DNA from: Brevibacterium paucivorans
GTDB taxonomy: Bacteria > Actinomycetota > Actinomycetes > Actinomycetales > Brevibacteriaceae
Direction of reading: 5' to 3'
DNA length: 64,000 nt
Assembly: GCF_016907735.1 (NCBI RefSeq)
Contig: NZ_JAFBCP010000001.1
Span: 682,001-746,000, forward strand
Both the position numbers and the translations under genes were made by a program. Numbering within the stretch: the stretch's first letter is position 1; each line of letters begins with the position of its first letter. The notes under the pieces are model-generated. The model saw only the letters and a list, made by a program, of their open reading frames with translations, did not search any database and was not told where the DNA came from. Positions 56,010 through 64,000 of this stretch are shown one piece after another.

Positions 56010-57191
56010 GTGACTACTCAACAGAAAACGCCTAGTACCGTAGCGATCATCCCTGCCCGAGGTGGCTCAAAAGGGGTTCCGCTCAAGAACCTGCAAAAGA
56101 TTGCCGGTAAGTCTTTGCTCGCACGTGCAATCGAATCTGCTCAGGCTACTCACGGAATCGATTTGGTCGTGGTTTCGACTGATCACGACGGAATTGCAGC
56201 GGAAGCTGAGCGACACGGAGCAACAGTAGTTAGGCGCCCTGACGCGATTTCAGGTGACACCGCAACCAGTGAATCTGCGCTCATTTACACATTGGAGCAG
56301 CTGGAGAAGCTTCGTGGCACGCAGTTCGACATCACTGTGTTCATGCAGTGCACTTCCCCATTTATTAACCCGCAGAACATGGACAATGCGATCGCTCGCG
56401 TCCAGCGCAATGCAGCAGATGTTGTGTTCTCAGCTGTTGAAGACCACAGTTTCCTTTGGACATTGGACGAAGCACACCATGCTGTCGCTGTGGGCCACAG
56501 CATGGATTACCGTCCACGCCGTCAAGACCGTCAAAAGCACTTCAACGAAACCGGCGCCTTCTATGTCATGCGCACCGCAGGGTTCATAGAACGCAACCAC
56601 CGTTTCTTTGGCCGTGTCGAGATCGAGGAAGTTCCGCCAGAAGATGCGCGCGAAATCGACACGATGTCTGACCTCACGCTTTTGCGTGCGATGGCTGCCG
56701 GGCGCACGGAAACAACTCACCTGGAGATCGACGCTTTGGTCACCGACTTTGACGGGGTACACACTGACGACGCCGTGCACGTGGATCAAAACGGCGTCGA
56801 ATCAGTTCGTGTCCACCGAGGCGATGGCATGGGTGTCAGCCGGCTTGTCAAAGCTGAGTTCCCGTTCCTCATTCTTTCCAAAGAACGCAATCCCGTGGTC
56901 ACGAAGCGTGCAGAAAAACTGCGTGTCGAGGTGGCTCAGGGAATTGACAACAAAGCTCAGGTAATCTCGGAATGGATGGCGGACAAGGGTCTGAATCCTG
57001 AACGTGTTGCCTATGTAGGAAATGACATTAACGACTTGGAAGCTTTTAGTGCCGTAGGGTGGCCCATCGCAGTAGCGGATGCGCACCCCAAGGTATTGGC
57101 TGCTGCCAGGTTTATCCTCAAGAAGAACGGCGGTCACGGGGCTGTTCGCGAAGTCTGCGACTTGGTGAGCATTCCTGAGGCCACTCAATGA
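56010..57191 (+). CDS. CMP-nonulosonate synthetase / HAD phosphatase fusion (NeuA-KdsC-like)
   Basis: 393 residues. The N-terminal cytidylyltransferase (about 1-230) starts VAIIPARGGSKGVPLKNL, the CTP loop, with FMQCTSPFINPQNM and FNETGAFYVM later. The C-terminal HAD domain (about 240-385) has nucleophile motif DFDGVHTDD (Asp246/Asp248), LSKERNP and VAYVGNDINDLEAF, so it looks catalytically intact. One chain would thus dephosphorylate a nonulosonate-9-phosphate and activate the product as a CMP sugar. GGAGG 3 nt before the GTG. First gene of a cluster with NeuB and polysialyltransferase-like enzymes. Confidence 0.88.
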   Translation: MTTQQKTPSTVAIIPARGGSKGVPLKNLQKIAGKSLLARAIESAQATHGIDLVVVSTDHDGIAAEAERHGATVVRRPDAISGDTATSESALIYTLEQLEKLRGTQFDITVFMQCTSPFINPQNMDNAIARVQRNAADVVFSAVEDHSFLWTLDEAHHAVAVGHSMDYRPRRQDRQKHFNETGAFYVMRTAGFIERNHRFFGRVEIEEVPPEDAREIDTMSDLTLLRAMAAGRTETTHLEIDALVTDFDGVHTDDAVHVDQNGVESVRVHRGDGMGVSRLVKAEFPFLILSKERNPVVTKRAEKLRVEVAQGIDNKAQVISEWMADKGLNPERVAYVGNDINDLEAFSAVGWPIAVADAHPKVLAAARFILKKNGGHGAVREVCDLVSIPEATQ

Positions 57192-57245
57192 CAGTTGTAC
57201 TGGGAACCCATGGTTCTTGAACACAAAAGGAAGCGAGAGTCTGAA

Positions 57246-58127
57246 ATGACCGCTGAAATTACACCAGTATCGATCGGCGAACACACCGTAGGCGCCGGTC
57301 ACCCCGTATACCTGATTGGTGAAATTGGCATCAACCACAACGGTGATGTCGAAATCGCTAAGCAGCTCATGGATGTGGCTAAGAAGGCCGGCGCTCAAGC
57401 TGTTAAGTTCCAGAAGCGCAACCCTGACGTTGCTGTTCCGGAAGACCAGAAGTCAAAGCCACGGAGCACCCCATGGGGCGAAATGACCTACTTGGAGTAC
57501 AAATTCCGAGTGGAGTTTGAAGACGCTGAGTACGCAGAGATCGACGCATATGCAAAGGAACTCGGCCTCCAGTGGTTCGCATCCCCATGGGACATTGATT
57601 CGGTGAACTTCTTGGAGAAATTCGACGCTGTGACCTACAAGATCGCGTCGGCTTCCATTACTGACGTTCCACTCCTCGAAGCTGTTCGCAACACTGGAAA
57701 GCCCGTCATCATGTCCACCGGGATGTCCACGCTGGAACAGATCGACAAGGCTGTTGAGGTCATGGGCAAGGACAACCTGGTGCTCATGCACGCAACCTCC
57801 ACATACCCGCTTCCGCCTGAAGAAGTGAACCTGTTGGCAATCCCTGCTCTGCGCGAACGTTACGGTGTTCCAGTTGGATACTCTGGCCACGAAATTGGTA
57901 CTGCAATCTCCGTCGCTGCCGTTGCTCTGGGTGCTGTGACTGTTGAGCGTCACATCACTCTGGACAACGACATGTGGGGATCGGACCAGAAGGCTTCCAT
58001 GGAGCCTGACGAGTTCATCAAGTTGGGCGAAGAGATCCGCGAAGTCACCACTGCTTTGGGTGACGGTAAGAAGCGCGTTATGCCAGGAGAAGAATCAAAG
58101 ATCGCTTCCCTGCGCGTCGTCAAGTAA
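57246..58127 (+). CDS. NeuB-family nonulosonate (9-phosphate) synthase, short form
   Basis: 293-residue TIM barrel condensing PEP with a hexose or hexosamine (or its 6-phosphate). VYLIGEIGINHNGDVEIAKQL, KFQKRNPD, ASPWDIDSVNFLEKF, KIASASITDVPLLEAV, MSTGMSTLEQI and GYSGHEIGTAISVAAVALGA are NeuB signatures; VERHITLD supplies the metal histidine. It stops at KIASLRVVK, where most NeuB proteins continue into a SAF (antifreeze-like) lid domain, which is absent. ATG at 57246 chosen since homology begins at residue 5-10; an upstream ATG at 57210 is possible. Confidence 0.88.
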   Translation: MTAEITPVSIGEHTVGAGHPVYLIGEIGINHNGDVEIAKQLMDVAKKAGAQAVKFQKRNPDVAVPEDQKSKPRSTPWGEMTYLEYKFRVEFEDAEYAEIDAYAKELGLQWFASPWDIDSVNFLEKFDAVTYKIASASITDVPLLEAVRNTGKPVIMSTGMSTLEQIDKAVEVMGKDNLVLMHATSTYPLPPEEVNLLAIPALRERYGVPVGYSGHEIGTAISVAAVALGAVTVERHITLDNDMWGSDQKASMEPDEFIKLGEEIREVTTALGDGKKRVMPGEESKIASLRVVK

Positions 58128-58136
58128 CTGATGCTT

Positions 58137-58167
58137 AAGGTGCGGTCGGTGATCCCGACCGCACCTT
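58137..58167 (+). terminator. Terminator-like hairpin between neuB-like gene and GT2
   Basis: AAGGTGCGGTCGG pairs perfectly with CCGACCGCACCTT around TGATC, ending in TTTCC. It lies 9 nt past the synthase stop and 19 nt before the next gene's start. It may attenuate, so that precursor genes are expressed more than the transferases. Confidence 0.7.
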
Positions 58168-58185
58168 TCCATGTCAAGGAGAACC

Positions 58186-59178
58186 GTGGCAACACCTGAA
58201 CTTTCACTCATCATTCCTGCCATGAATGCGGCGCCCTACCTCAGCACACTGTTTACGTCTCTGCAACTACAGGGCGACATGAGCAAGGTGCAAGTCATCT
58301 TTATCAATGACGGCTCGTCAGATGAAACGCCGCAGATATTGGAAGAGTACGGCCCCCAATTTCCTCACTTTGAGGTCATCACAAATGAAACCAACGTGGG
58401 TCTTTCCCAAGGACGCAATCAGGGGATTGACCGTGCACAGGGTCAGTACATCACGTTCCTTGACGGTGACGACTGGATAGCCAAGAACCATCTGCCCACG
58501 ATTCTTGAGGCTGCACAATCGCTTGATGTGGACTTTCTTCGATTCGATCACACGCAGGTACGGGGAAATAAGCGTGTTTTCCGACGCGCCCCCATGTCCG
58601 TGCGGAACCGGCCCCTAAATCCTCGATACGGGATCCTTCCTGTGCACGACTCCACTATGGTGGACTATCCGAACGCTTGGTCTGGCATTTTCCACCGACG
58701 GCTTAAAGATTCAGGCTTGTTATACTTCTTAAAGGAGTTACACACAGCAGAAGACCGCGAGTGGACCTGGAGACTCCATTTGAATGCTGACTCTTTTGCC
58801 GTGGTTGATGCACCCGGAGTTTTGTACCGTCGCGATGTTGCCGGATCGCTCACTCAGATCGTTGATGAACGTCAGCTAATGTTCACCGATTGCTTCGCCG
58901 CAATTTTTCGGAATGTGGCAGCTGATAGAGAAGCAGACAAATGGTGGCAAAAGGCAGTATGTAATTTCTTCGCAATTCTGCAGTTTCAAGTCGATCGACT
59001 TGCGGTTGAGGCACCCGAGATGATGAAAAAACTTTATGCACGGAGCCGAGAGGTCTGTGCTATGGCACCCAAAGAGATACTTCTTCGTGAATTTGCCATA
59101 TCTAAGCCCGCGCGCCAGCGCGCAGTTCTCCCAGCTCTTGGCCACACTGCAGATGCCCTGAAGGAGCTCATCAAGTGA
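58186..59178 (+). CDS. GT2-family glycosyltransferase
   Basis: 330 residues. GT-A fold: LSLIIPAMNAAPYLSTLF start, INDGSSDETPQILEEY (nucleotide binding), LSQGRNQGIDRAQGQYITFLDGDDW with the DxD metal motif, and AEDREWTWRL as the likely catalytic base region. GTG at 58186 with AAGGAG 5 nt upstream decides the start. Could add the primer or linker sugar of the polymer; acceptor unknown. Stop overlaps the next ATG. Confidence 0.85.
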   Translation: MATPELSLIIPAMNAAPYLSTLFTSLQLQGDMSKVQVIFINDGSSDETPQILEEYGPQFPHFEVITNETNVGLSQGRNQGIDRAQGQYITFLDGDDWIAKNHLPTILEAAQSLDVDFLRFDHTQVRGNKRVFRRAPMSVRNRPLNPRYGILPVHDSTMVDYPNAWSGIFHRRLKDSGLLYFLKELHTAEDREWTWRLHLNADSFAVVDAPGVLYRRDVAGSLTQIVDERQLMFTDCFAAIFRNVAADREADKWWQKAVCNFFAILQFQVDRLAVEAPEMMKKLYARSREVCAMAPKEILLREFAISKPARQRAVLPALGHTADALKELIK

Positions 59179-60605
59179 AGCAGATTTTCCTCGCCTCTAC
59201 TATGTTCCAAATCGCCAACCTGGCTGCCGGCATCGACTCGGGTGCATACGACAAGGGATATTCGCCTGCCGCCACCATTGAAGGCGCCGGCAAGCCTGAC
59301 CCATATTTTGAACCACCCAGTGAGCGGATTCTGTTACTCTCCAACAACGCGGTCGTTCTTGAGGCTGCTACGCCACTCGACCAGGCGCCAGGCGCCGATT
59401 CTCTGCTCACACGTTTTGACCGAGTGATCCATCTCAACGAGTTCCTTGCCCCAAACCACCCAAACACCTGGGCACCACGCGGAGAAGACCTTCCATTGTG
59501 GGAATCGCATTTGCGTTCGCGCTGGGATCTGGGTGACGAAGCCATTGAGCTAGTCGTGGAATCTCCTCAGGTGAATCCTGCGATCGCGCTTGGTCGCATC
59601 TTCTACGACGCAATGATTCGCGTTCATTCGGACGGCCTCATGAGTTACGGTCCTACGCGCAGTTTTATTCCACTGACTAACGGCCAGCGGGTGACGTCTT
59701 TGCATTATCTGCCACTTGTTGAAGGGCTCGTGCCTCGTCTGTTAAACGAGTATGAGGTCACGCCGATTGCTCTTGACCGCCAGGCGTTTGTCAAAGTCGT
59801 TGACGAGATCGTAAACGACACTGATCTGGGTCTAACCGATGAAATCAAAGCGCTTGACTCGTCAACTACGGCCATGGCATTTGGTCAGTATCTTTCCGCA
59901 TTAGGAATCCTGACGCCCCAAGAAGAACACGATCTACACCGGGATTTTATCTCTGTAGCCCACGAGGCAGGAATGACGGCCGTGGTGTTCAAGCCGCATC
60001 CCGCTTCGCCACCAGACATGGTGCAAGCACTGAGCACCCATGCTCAAGAACTGGGAATCAGCTTTTTTGTGTACAGCTCCCCGGTGATTGCCGAAGTTGC
60101 TGTCGCGGTGCTCAAACCGGCGTTAGTTATTGGATGTTTTTCAACGGCACTGGTCACCGCCCGCGCACTGTACGGCATCCCAGCAAAAGCAGTACAGACA
60201 GACCTGCTCTTAGAACGCATCACGCCTTATCAGAACTCCAACCGTATTCCCGTAACGATCGCCGATGCTACACTCGACGGTTCGAATGCGCAGCTCTCAT
60301 CTGAACAGGTCAAGGAGCTACAAGCACTGATCGACTCCGTGTCGTACGCAATGCAACCAAAAATTGCGTTCCGTCTGCGAGAGACAGCCCACGATTTCCT
60401 CAGCAAGAGACGTGGCTCGAACACCATGAAGTACTTTAAGAAACGTCGCCTCACTTCACTCGATTTGCCTGGCGGTCTCCCAAAGCGCAACCGACCTCGC
60501 ACAGTACTTCGCAAATCGCTGTACGCTGGAAAAGCGCTGGCACGTGAGACATACAAATCATTCAAGAAGACGCAAAGTGCCAAACGAGCCACACCGAAGG
60601 GCTGA
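59175..60605 (+). CDS. Polysialyltransferase-like glycosyltransferase (alpha-2,8-polyST family)
   Basis: 476 residues. GT-B-like enzyme with the motifs of bacterial polysialyltransferases and related CMP-sugar transferases: an acidic-x-Gly loop SDGLMSYG (152-159), FKPHP (His275-Pro276, catalytic acid and CMP binding) and GCFSTALVTARALYG (Ser323-Thr324, phosphate binding). KQIFLASTMFQIANL is the usual start. The C-terminus is strongly basic (about 400-476), as expected for membrane contact. With a CMP-nonulosonate synthetase upstream it probably polymerises a nonulosonic acid. Overlaps the GT2 stop as ATGA. Confidence 0.82.
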   Translation: MKQIFLASTMFQIANLAAGIDSGAYDKGYSPAATIEGAGKPDPYFEPPSERILLLSNNAVVLEAATPLDQAPGADSLLTRFDRVIHLNEFLAPNHPNTWAPRGEDLPLWESHLRSRWDLGDEAIELVVESPQVNPAIALGRIFYDAMIRVHSDGLMSYGPTRSFIPLTNGQRVTSLHYLPLVEGLVPRLLNEYEVTPIALDRQAFVKVVDEIVNDTDLGLTDEIKALDSSTTAMAFGQYLSALGILTPQEEHDLHRDFISVAHEAGMTAVVFKPHPASPPDMVQALSTHAQELGISFFVYSSPVIAEVAVAVLKPALVIGCFSTALVTARALYGIPAKAVQTDLLLERITPYQNSNRIPVTIADATLDGSNAQLSSEQVKELQALIDSVSYAMQPKIAFRLRETAHDFLSKRRGSNTMKYFKKRRLTSLDLPGGLPKRNRPRTVLRKSLYAGKALARETYKSFKKTQSAKRATPKG

Positions 60606-60606
60606 C

Positions 60607-62760
60607 ATGATTGCGGTCGTTGAGTCACCACTGCAGTTTCTGGCGGCCCTGGAGACGCACAAAGCCTCGACGCTTTACTGCTATGACTCCACTACCATGC
60701 GCGACTTCGTTGAAAAGTTGCCTTTGTCGTTTCTCTCAGACACCACGGTGAAGTGGGGGCTCCCTCCCACACGGACATTCACCGCCGCTCAGAACGTGAT
60801 CGTAGGAGACCTCAATTCAGGTTCGTTTCAGCAACTTCTCGTCCGCGCTCGTGGCAAGATCCCTGCTCTGACCGTTGTTGACGATGGACGTGCGACCATC
60901 ACAGCGTTCGAAAATGTGGTTTCGAAAGCACCACTCGTGCGTTCGCGCGTGTCGAATTCACCCGCCCGCGTCGCGCTGGGTCATTTAGCCTCTCGTGTGC
61001 TCTACAGACACGCACGGCGTGGCCGTATCATGTGGTTCACAGCGCTCTCCCTCAACGGTTCGCTCCGAGCCCGGCTGGAAAACGCTGGTGTACGCATCGA
61101 GTCGCACAACTTCTCTAACATCCGGTCCTTTGCGTGGGACGATTTGCCAACCTCGGGCCCGTTTGTCATTGGTTCAGCAATGGTTGCAGACGGTCTGATC
61201 GATGAAGACGCATACTTTTGTTGGATCGAAAACCTTGAGCTAGATCAGTTCGCCTATATTGCTCACCGTCGCGAAAGCTCCGCATTTCTGAATCGTGTCA
61301 GAAGTATCCCGGGCGCTACGGTTTATGCGGCAGGGCTACCGGTGGAAATTCGCCTTTCGCAGGCAGATACCGGTTCTGAGGTCTATTCGCTTCCCACGAC
61401 CGCGGCCGAAACGTTGCCACTGACGATGGATGCGCCAAAAGTTTCCACTACTCTTGTCCCTGACAACTGGTGGAAGCCCAACCTCACGCTGAAAACGAAA
61501 ATGGAGCTCAACAAGACAGCAGACCGTACGACCAAGAAACCCGTTCTCGTTTCTATTTCCGACTCAGAGTCCTATCTGAAATGGTCGGCTTCACTCCTCG
61601 ACCACCTACGTGAGGACTTTGATGTCCACGTGTGGCTGGTTGACAACCCGATCCTTCCCACTGGCGAGCAGATCGCAAACGCGTTGGCCGGAAGCGGTTT
61701 CAGCAGTGCGCATGTGCCTGTTGTGAAGAATTCAGAGCTCAAAGCCGTTCTTGAGAACCTGCAGCCCGATGTGATTCTCGCGGCTGCTACGGGGCCCATT
61801 GTGCAGGTCATCTATTCAACTGCCGCCTTTCTCTCGCACCGCCCGGGACTCGTTTCCGGGCTCCCAGGGGTGGGACTTCCGGCGACCTCGAAGGGGCAAC
61901 GGTACAGGCGACTCGGTGACATGTTCATCACGCATTCCGCCTATGAAAAGGAAAGATACGAGCAGGTGTTAGACAAATGCCGCTTCCCTGTCGAAGCGGT
62001 GGTCGCTCGTCTGCCCATGCTGAAATCAAAACAACCGCCTCGTGCTGAGTTCACTCCCGGTGACATACCGACCCGTTTAGTTTTCGCTCCACAGGCGAAA
62101 GTGCCCGTGGAAAGGGCCCAACGCGAACGAATTCTGTTGTCTCTAAACCGCTTCGCATGTAATTTCCCGGAGTCATCAGTTGTTGTGAAGGTGCGTAGCC
62201 GGCCAGGTGAACAAGAAACTCACCACGAAGAACACTCCTACACTGCGCTCTTGGAGGATCTGGAGCGTGCAGGAAAAGTGACGCCGGGACGTCTGTCAGT
62301 TGAGGTTGGGCCCATGGCCGATTTCCTTGAGCCGGGAACAGCTCTGACGACAGTGTCTTCGACGGCTGCTCTTGAAAGCTTGGACCGTGGCCTGGCAACA
62401 CTCATTATTTCTGATTTTGGAGTCAATGAGGACATGCTCAACGAGGCGTTCGCCGATTCTGGGATCGCGCAACCGTTGAGCGATTTAGAGCGGTCACAGT
62501 TTACGTTCCCATCTAAAGAGTGGCTTACAACCAACTATTTCCAACCGTTCACCGACGAATTGCCGCGTGCCCTGCGACTTTTAGCGGAGCGAGCACGCGC
62601 TCAACAGCTTCCAGATATTCGAAATGGTGCACTCCAGCAAAATTACCGTGGGCTACGTGCTACCGTTCGTTCGCGGACTCCAAAACCCGTGGTGCAAGCT
62701 TATCGTCTTGTGCGACGTGAAGTGCCCCGGCGCGTTCGCGACCGTCTTTCCAAGCTTTAG
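60607..62760 (+). CDS. Two-domain glycosyltransferase, DUF6716-like
   Basis: 717 residues. The N-terminal domain (about 1-305) begins IAVVESPLQFLAALE and has VVDDGRATI (DDG at 92-94), features of the polysialyltransferase/GT52 superfamily. The C-terminal domain (about 325-700) has a GT-B appearance: KPVLVSISDSESYLKWSA, GLVSGLPGVGLPATSKGQRYRR and TTVSSTAALESLDRGL (SST donor loop). The tail is basic (RREVPRRVRDRLSKL). Possibly two transferases in one protein, for example initiation and decoration of the polymer. Starts 1 nt after the upstream stop. Its last 101 bp overlap the convergent membrane gene. Confidence 0.75.
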   Translation: MIAVVESPLQFLAALETHKASTLYCYDSTTMRDFVEKLPLSFLSDTTVKWGLPPTRTFTAAQNVIVGDLNSGSFQQLLVRARGKIPALTVVDDGRATITAFENVVSKAPLVRSRVSNSPARVALGHLASRVLYRHARRGRIMWFTALSLNGSLRARLENAGVRIESHNFSNIRSFAWDDLPTSGPFVIGSAMVADGLIDEDAYFCWIENLELDQFAYIAHRRESSAFLNRVRSIPGATVYAAGLPVEIRLSQADTGSEVYSLPTTAAETLPLTMDAPKVSTTLVPDNWWKPNLTLKTKMELNKTADRTTKKPVLVSISDSESYLKWSASLLDHLREDFDVHVWLVDNPILPTGEQIANALAGSGFSSAHVPVVKNSELKAVLENLQPDVILAAATGPIVQVIYSTAAFLSHRPGLVSGLPGVGLPATSKGQRYRRLGDMFITHSAYEKERYEQVLDKCRFPVEAVVARLPMLKSKQPPRAEFTPGDIPTRLVFAPQAKVPVERAQRERILLSLNRFACNFPESSVVVKVRSRPGEQETHHEEHSYTALLEDLERAGKVTPGRLSVEVGPMADFLEPGTALTTVSSTAALESLDRGLATLIISDFGVNEDMLNEAFADSGIAQPLSDLERSQFTFPSKEWLTTNYFQPFTDELPRALRLLAERARAQQLPDIRNGALQQNYRGLRATVRSRTPKPVVQAYRLVRREVPRRVRDRLSKL

Positions 62761-64000
62761 CCGCACCCGCAACGACCGCTACACACGCAACTGAAATCGC
62801 TAGGGCGGGCCAATACGTATAACGGAAGTGATTAGCGGGAATCACTGGAAAGTACGCAAGAATATACAGAGTCGCTGAGCCCGTCAGCATAAGAGCAAAC
62901 GCCCGACTACGGCCCGACCACCACGCACCGATGGATACGATGGCTCCTGCCAGAAGCCAAAACCACGGCTTAAACACAAAGCCAATCGTGTCGGCGCCAA
63001 AGTCCACGACATAGAGCTTCGCGATCTTATCAAACTTCGTGCTTCCCTTGCGAAAACCTACTTCCTTAGCGGGTTTGACCACTTTATTTGGGAAGTAGAT
63101 AAGTATAGAAGTGGTGAGATAAAACTTATACACCGACCATCGATATTCAACATAACGCTTTGGGTGGGTGATGACATGATCCAGCCACAGTTGTTTCAGC
63201 TCGTCTCTATAGCCAAGCGGTGAATAATCACTGCCACTTGATCCGCGACCGTAGCAATTCCAGTAAGCGTCATAAGGCTCGTTCATTTCATAGCACTTGG
63301 GTCGCGCCTTGTTAATTTTGTCCTTGAGTTCCTGGGGCGCCGTTGATTTATTGAGTTCATTTTCTGGAACCGAGAACATGACATCGTCAAGAATGACTTG
63401 ATAAATCTGGTGCGTCGGTTTTACATTCCATTTCTTCGCGATTGCACCGTCCAAAGAAACCGCTGACGTGCCTACAAGTCCCACGATGGCACAACCTATG
63501 ATAAACGCACTTATCGATTGTTTGACTCGCCCTTCTCCCAGCTTCGGGATGAGATTCCGTAGCTTTGGGGCGAAAAGTGGAGCAAGCCGCCAGCCAATAA
63601 AAATGCACATTGGCACAACAGCAGTGGCCGCGTTTTTCCTCACTACTGTCGCAAATATAAGCAACAAAAACGCTGGCACAATAAACCAAAGCGTTTTCTT
63701 GTTCTTGGGAATGACAAGCGCTAAACATCCGGCGGCAAAAAGTAAAAGTGCTGCCATGATGGTGTCTTTCCACATAACAGCCAGCTGGCTATAGGCCCAA
63801 GGCGAAACCAAAATCGCAATCATCGCCAAAGACGCTAATTTACTCTTTAGAATGCGGTGCGCAAACACGGCGAGCAGAAACACCGCCAGGAAATAGATAC
63901 CAAGCTGGAAGGCTAGGAGCGAACCGAGCTTGCCCGTTACTGCATACAGACCCCGCCACAGAATAGCGACGATAGGCGGGTGCCAGTCAGAAAGATTCTT
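62660..64000 (-). CDS. Polytopic membrane protein, DUF6020/GT39-like (5' end beyond window)
   Basis: At least 446 residues; the frame stays open to the right edge, so the N-terminus is missing. The edge-proximal part reads LSDWHPPIVAILWRGLYAV, the Asp-Trp-His-Pro-Pro motif found in the first external loop of many polyprenyl-phosphate-sugar-dependent membrane glycosyltransferases. About eight further helices follow, with a large external loop (about 62,980-63,430) holding DAYWNCYGRGSSGSDYSP. Likely a membrane glycosyltransferase of the wall-polymer locus. The 3' end overlaps the plus-strand gene by 101 bp. Confidence 0.65.
   Translation of the reverse strand, partial: KNLSDWHPPIVAILWRGLYAVTGKLGSLLAFQLGIYFLAVFLLAVFAHRILKSKLASLAMIAILVSPWAYSQLAVMWKDTIMAALLLFAAGCLALVIPKNKKTLWFIVPAFLLLIFATVVRKNAATAVVPMCIFIGWRLAPLFAPKLRNLIPKLGEGRVKQSISAFIIGCAIVGLVGTSAVSLDGAIAKKWNVKPTHQIYQVILDDVMFSVPENELNKSTAPQELKDKINKARPKCYEMNEPYDAYWNCYGRGSSGSDYSPLGYRDELKQLWLDHVITHPKRYVEYRWSVYKFYLTTSILIYFPNKVVKPAKEVGFRKGSTKFDKIAKLYVVDFGADTIGFVFKPWFWLLAGAIVSIGAWWSGRSRAFALMLTGSATLYILAYFPVIPANHFRYTYWPALAISVACVAVVAGAAKAWKDGRERAGALHVAQDDKLAPRVLESANER

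Noticed and set aside
56010-57191. A frameshifted pair of separate neuA and kdsC-like genes
   Set aside because: The reading frame is continuous with both domains intact, so a genuine fusion is the simpler reading.

Overview
The window is a dense, intron-free chromosome segment from an actinobacterium, with GC about 57-58% judged by eye. The case for Actinomycetota is the gene content and order: the truA-rplM-rpsI-glmM-coaA-glmS-acpS-nnr-alr-tsaE-tsaB-rimI neighbourhood, guaB plus guaB3, a MgtA/PimB-like mannosyltransferase, a protein O-mannosyltransferase next to rsmI, many GTG starts, and an 'anchored-repeat' ABC transporter with LPXTG proteins. A moderate-GC member of the Micrococcales (for example Jonesia-like) would fit, but species cannot be fixed from sequence alone. 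No tRNA, rRNA, CRISPR array, insertion sequence or prophage is visible.

Layout. 1-5640 (minus): a partial SRPBCC gene, then rimI, tsaB, tsaE, alr and nnr, mostly translationally coupled through 4-nt ATGA/GTGA overlaps, and an M20 peptidase. 5760-8990 (plus): a HAD/GH65 disaccharide phosphorylase fusion. 9007-18381: acpS, glmS, coaA, an ABC exporter, glmM, small membrane proteins, rpsI and rplM. 18670-22865: an LPXTG-anchored 5'-nucleotidase, truA and a LemA protein. 23029-24204: a GT4 mannosyltransferase. 24217-26128: the bioN-bioM-bioY biotin ECF transporter with a BioQ-like operator. 26258-31476: guaA, DUF3817, SURF1, guaB3, a Zn alcohol dehydrogenase. 31559-34862: tenA-thiD-thiE-thiM under a TPP riboswitch. 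34982-38083: guaB, a small membrane protein and an RluA-type pseudouridine synthase flanked by two copies of a 55-bp palindrome.

39062-47837 is the most distinctive accessory block: six minus-strand genes joined by 1-4 nt overlaps (large LPXTG protein, lipoprotein substrate-binding protein, membrane-anchored surface protein, ATPase, permease, second membrane-anchored surface protein), followed by a lytic transglycosylase. All four extracytoplasmic proteins carry versions of one wall-repeat domain, usually with an H-x-H motif. This suggests a surface relay for a bound ligand (probably a transition metal or its complex) into a Znu/Mnt-type ABC importer. In the substrate-binding protein the two halves of that domain appear in swapped order, which looks like a circular permutation.

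48005-50178: groEL and groES with two CIRCE operators. 50209-55920: tatD, metG, rsmI, a DUF4190 protein and a protein mannosyltransferase. 56010-64000 (plus, then one minus gene): a nonulosonic-acid locus with a CMP-sugar synthetase/HAD phosphatase fusion, a short NeuB-like synthase, a GT2, a polysialyltransferase-like enzyme, a two-domain glycosyltransferase and a membrane protein cut by the window edge. With no epimerase in view, it best fits synthesis of a Kdn-containing wall polymer (teichulosonic acid) rather than N-acetylneuraminate.

Across the window the heptamer CCGAGGT (either strand) occurs about 61 times, several-fold more than base composition predicts, in different reading frames and once between genes, but only once in the last 8 kb. 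It may be a genome-wide DNA signal.
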